DNA from: Klenkia sp.
GTDB lineage: Bacteria; Actinomycetota; Actinomycetes; Mycobacteriales; Geodermatophilaceae
Assembly (NCBI GenBank): GCA_025966215.1
Contig: JAOPVM010000050.1
Coordinates: 1-20,052 of the forward strand
Reading direction: 5' to 3'
Length of the DNA: 20,052 nucleotides
Part shown: one piece after another, positions 17,904 to 20,052 of the stretch
Numbering within the stretch: the stretch's first letter is position 1
Layout of the letters: every line of letters begins with the position of its first letter
Program-made: the position numbers and the translations under genes
Notes under the pieces: model-generated
The model's input: only the letters and a program-made list of their open reading frames with translations
Told to the model about the DNA's origin: nothing
Databases searched by the model: none

Positions 17904-20052
17904 TCAGACCCGCCCGACCAGTCCCGGCCACAGCTGACCGGCGTCGGCGTCCAGCATCCCGACGAAGCGGGGCAGGGAGAGCGGACGCGACAGCAGGAAG
18001 CCCTGGGCGAAGCCGCAGCCCATCGCCCGCAGCACGGCGAGCTGGCTGGGGGTCTCCACGCCCTCGGCGACGACGTCGATGCCCAGCGTGGCTCCGATGC
18101 CGATCACCGACTCGCACAGCGCCCGGGTCTGGGTGTCCTTGTCCAGCCGGGCCAGGAAGGCGCGGTCGAGCTTGATGATGTCCACCGGCAACCGGGTGAG
18201 GTGGGCCAGCGAGGAGTAGCCCGACCCGAAGTCGTCCAGGGCCAGGTGCACGCCCATCAGCCGCAGCGCGGCGAAGTCGGTCTCCACGTGCATCCCGTCG
18301 GCCAGCACGGTCGACTCGGTGATCTCGATGACCAGCCGCTCGGCGGGCAGCCCGCTGGCCTGCAGGGCCCGGGACACGTCCCCGACGAGGGTGCCGCTGG
18401 CCACGTGGACCGCGGAGACGTTGACCCCCAGCTTCAGCGCACCGTCCCCGTACCGGGGCAACGCGACGGCGGCGGTGGTGGCCTCGGCTAGCACCCAGCG
18501 CTGCAGGTCCCCGATCAGGCCCGAGCGCTCGGCGATCGGGATGAACTCCTCGGGCTCGAGCTCCCCGAAGGCGGGGTGCCGCCAGCGGGCGAGCGCCTCG
18601 ACGCCGGTGACCCGCTGGGTGGCGAGGTCGACGATGGGCTGCCAGGCCAGCGCGAACTCACCCCGGGCGCGAGCGCCGACGAGGTCCTCGCGCAGCCGCT
18701 CCCGGCGGTCGCGGGCCGCACCCATGGCCGGGTCGTACCGGCGCACCGACCCGGGCCCGGCCGTGCGGGCGGCGACGACGGCGAGCTCGGCGCGGTCGAT
18801 GACCGCGGCGGGGGTGTCCCCGGCGGCCAGTGCGACCAGGCCGACGGCCGCGGAGAGGTCGACCAGGCCCAGTTCGGTGGTGATCGGCTGCTCCACGACC
18901 GACAGGCAGCGGGCGGCGACCAGGTCGGGCTCGCCGTCCACCCCGTGGGCGAGGACGGCGAACAGCTCCGGCCCGACCCGGGCGACCTGGTCGTCACCGC
19001 GGACGGTGGCGCGCAGCCGGCGGCCGACCTCGACCAGGGACACGTCGACGACGTCGCGGCCGACGTTCTCCCGCGCCTCGGCCAGGCCCTCCACCTCGAA
19101 CAGCAGCAGGGCGACCCCGGGGGTGTCGCCCACCTGTCGGAGCTCCTCGGTGAGGGCGCGGACGTGCGCGGCCCGGTTGGGCAGGCCGGTGACGGGGTCG
19201 CTGAAGGCCAACGACCGCAGCTCGTCCTCGGTGTCCAGCCGGGCGGTGACGTCCCGGCACTGCAGCACGAGGGCGGCGACGTCGGCGTCGCCGCGCAGGT
19301 CGGTGAGGCCGACCTCGAGCACCCGCCAGGTGCCGTCGGTGCCGGGCAGCCGGAAGCTGCGCAGGCCGGTGAGCCCGCCGACCGGGACCGCGGGGTCGAT
19401 GAGCCAGGCGCGGACGGCGTCGACGTCCTGCGGGTGCACCCGGTCCAGCACCGGGAAGCCGATGAGGGGCAGCCCGGCCTGCTCGGCCGGGCCGGCCAGT
19501 GCGGGGGCGGCCCAGGTGACGGTGAGCTCGGCGTCGAGCACCAGGACCGCATCGCTGCTGGAGTGCACCAGGGAGCGGAACCAGGCCTCGCTGCGCTGCA
19601 GCCGGGCGGTGATCCGGACCTCGTCGCGGGCCGCGACGCCCCGGTGGACGGCGGTCAGCACGAGCCCGAGGGCCACGGCGACCAGCGCCGCGCCGGTGGG
19701 GGCGTGGCCGACCAGGGCCGACACCAGGAGCAGGACCGCGGCCACCACGACGACCACGTGCGGCAGCAGGTGTCCGGCCATCGTCAGCCGGTCGGTGAGG
19801 CGCTGCTCCCCCGGGACGGCGTCGGTGGACCCGTCGTCGTCCCGACCCGGGTCGGCCACGGCGGCCGCGACCAGCAACGCCAGACCGAGGAGCAGCAGCC
19901 CCCGGGCGACCAGGGTCGTCCAGGCGAAGGGCCCCTCCGAGCCGAGGGCGCCCAGGGCGTCCCCGCCGGTGACCGCCACCAGGGCGGCCAGCACGAGGGC
20001 GCCGGTGACCCGGCGGGTGGGGCCGGCGGCGGTGGCCAGGGTGAGACCGGCG
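17904..20052 (-). CDS. Membrane-bound PAS-(degenerate GGDEF)-EAL protein, 5' end outside window
   Basis: At least 715 residues. The frame is open to the right edge; a GTG at 19994 is internal, since the reading frame continues upstream with hydrophobic residues and the paralogue has a longer membrane region. Numbered from that GTG: hydrophobic segments to about 118, PAS-like region 130-255, GGDEF-like domain 260-420, EAL domain 435-690. The GGDEF motif is replaced by GPELF (341-345, bases 18960-18974), and the usual [11 protein letters not shown] stretch reads FEVEGLAEAREN, so cyclase activity is unlikely. The RxxD site is kept (RGDD, 332-335). EAL motifs (VEALARW, NVS, EITES, DDFGSGYSS, KLD, AEGVE) are intact, suggesting a phosphodiesterase, perhaps regulated through the degenerate domain. 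It is upstream in the same operon as its paralogue. Confidence 0.9.
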   Translation of the reverse strand, partial: AGLTLATAAGPTRRVTGALVLAALVAVTGGDALGALGSEGPFAWTTLVARGLLLLGLALLVAAAVADPGRDDDGSTDAVPGEQRLTDRLTMAGHLLPHVVVVVAAVLLLVSALVGHAPTGAALVAVALGLVLTAVHRGVAARDEVRITARLQRSEAWFRSLVHSSSDAVLVLDAELTVTWAAPALAGPAEQAGLPLIGFPVLDRVHPQDVDAVRAWLIDPAVPVGGLTGLRSFRLPGTDGTWRVLEVGLTDLRGDADVAALVLQCRDVTARLDTEDELRSLAFSDPVTGLPNRAAHVRALTEELRQVGDTPGVALLLFEVEGLAEARENVGRDVVDVSLVEVGRRLRATVRGDDQVARVGPELFAVLAHGVDGEPDLVAARCLSVVEQPITTELGLVDLSAAVGLVALAAGDTPAAVIDRAELAVVAARTAGPGSVRRYDPAMGAARDRRERLREDLVGARARGEFALAWQPIVDLATQRVTGVEALARWRHPAFGELEPEEFIPIAERSGLIGDLQRWVLAEATTAAVALPRYGDGALKLGVNVSAVHVASGTLVGDVSRALQASGLPAERLVIEITESTVLADGMHVETDFAALRLMGVHLALDDFGSGYSSLAHLTRLPVDIIKLDRAFLARLDKDTQTRALCESVIGIGATLGIDVVAEGVETPSQLAVLRAMGCGFAQGFLLSRPLSLPRFVGMLDADAGQLWPGLVGRV

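Overview
The window is high-GC DNA (GC-rich third codon positions, GTG starts, intrinsic terminators without long T-runs) from an actinobacterium. Gene order ilvB-ilvN-ilvC ... serA ... leuB ... FAH-gltX ... tRNA-Glu/tRNA-Gln ... IclR matches, from memory, the branched-chain amino acid (BCAA) region of Mycobacterium tuberculosis (Rv3003c-Rv2989) and Streptomyces. Codon style and Pro/Gly/Tyr-rich membrane proteins would fit Geodermatophilaceae (Blastococcus, Modestobacter, Geodermatophilus), but that is inference only.

Layout from the left. The 3' end of an IclR-type regulator (probable ndgR/ltbR) enters on the plus strand. A minus-strand tRNA block follows: tRNA-Gln(CTG), then two near-identical tRNA-Glu(CTC) copies, each with its own downstream hairpin. 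Next comes a minus-strand operon, FAH-family hydrolase > gltX > CPBP-type membrane protease, with overlapping start/stop codons. A small VOC protein diverges from it across a 54-bp region holding a 9-bp dyad. leuB (minus) is followed by about 1 kb without an intact gene: a strong hairpin, a 12-bp tandem repeat and a frameshifted gene remnant. serA (minus) diverges from a plus-strand operon of four small membrane proteins that look like diverged paralogues. A 20-bp bidirectional terminator separates these from the convergent ilvBNC operon (minus). Two large membrane GGDEF-EAL proteins lie upstream of ilvB on the same strand; the second runs off the right edge.

How it works together. ilvB/ilvN (acetohydroxyacid synthase) and ilvC (ketol-acid reductoisomerase) carry out the first steps of Ile/Val/Leu synthesis, leuB a later leucine step, and serA the first step of serine synthesis. 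ilvBNC has a transcription attenuator: a promoter, an 11-codon leader peptide ([11 protein letters not shown]) that appears leaderless, and a terminator ending in six T. gltX sits beside the tRNAs it should charge. The GGDEF-EAL pair suggests cyclic-di-GMP signalling; one has a complete GGDEF motif and the other a degenerate one that keeps its putative inhibitory site.

I found no phage, transposon, CRISPR or defence system. The less explained elements are the four-gene membrane paralogue operon, the FAH/VOC dyad, the GGDEF-EAL pair abutting the ilvB promoter, and the decayed gene between leuB and serA.
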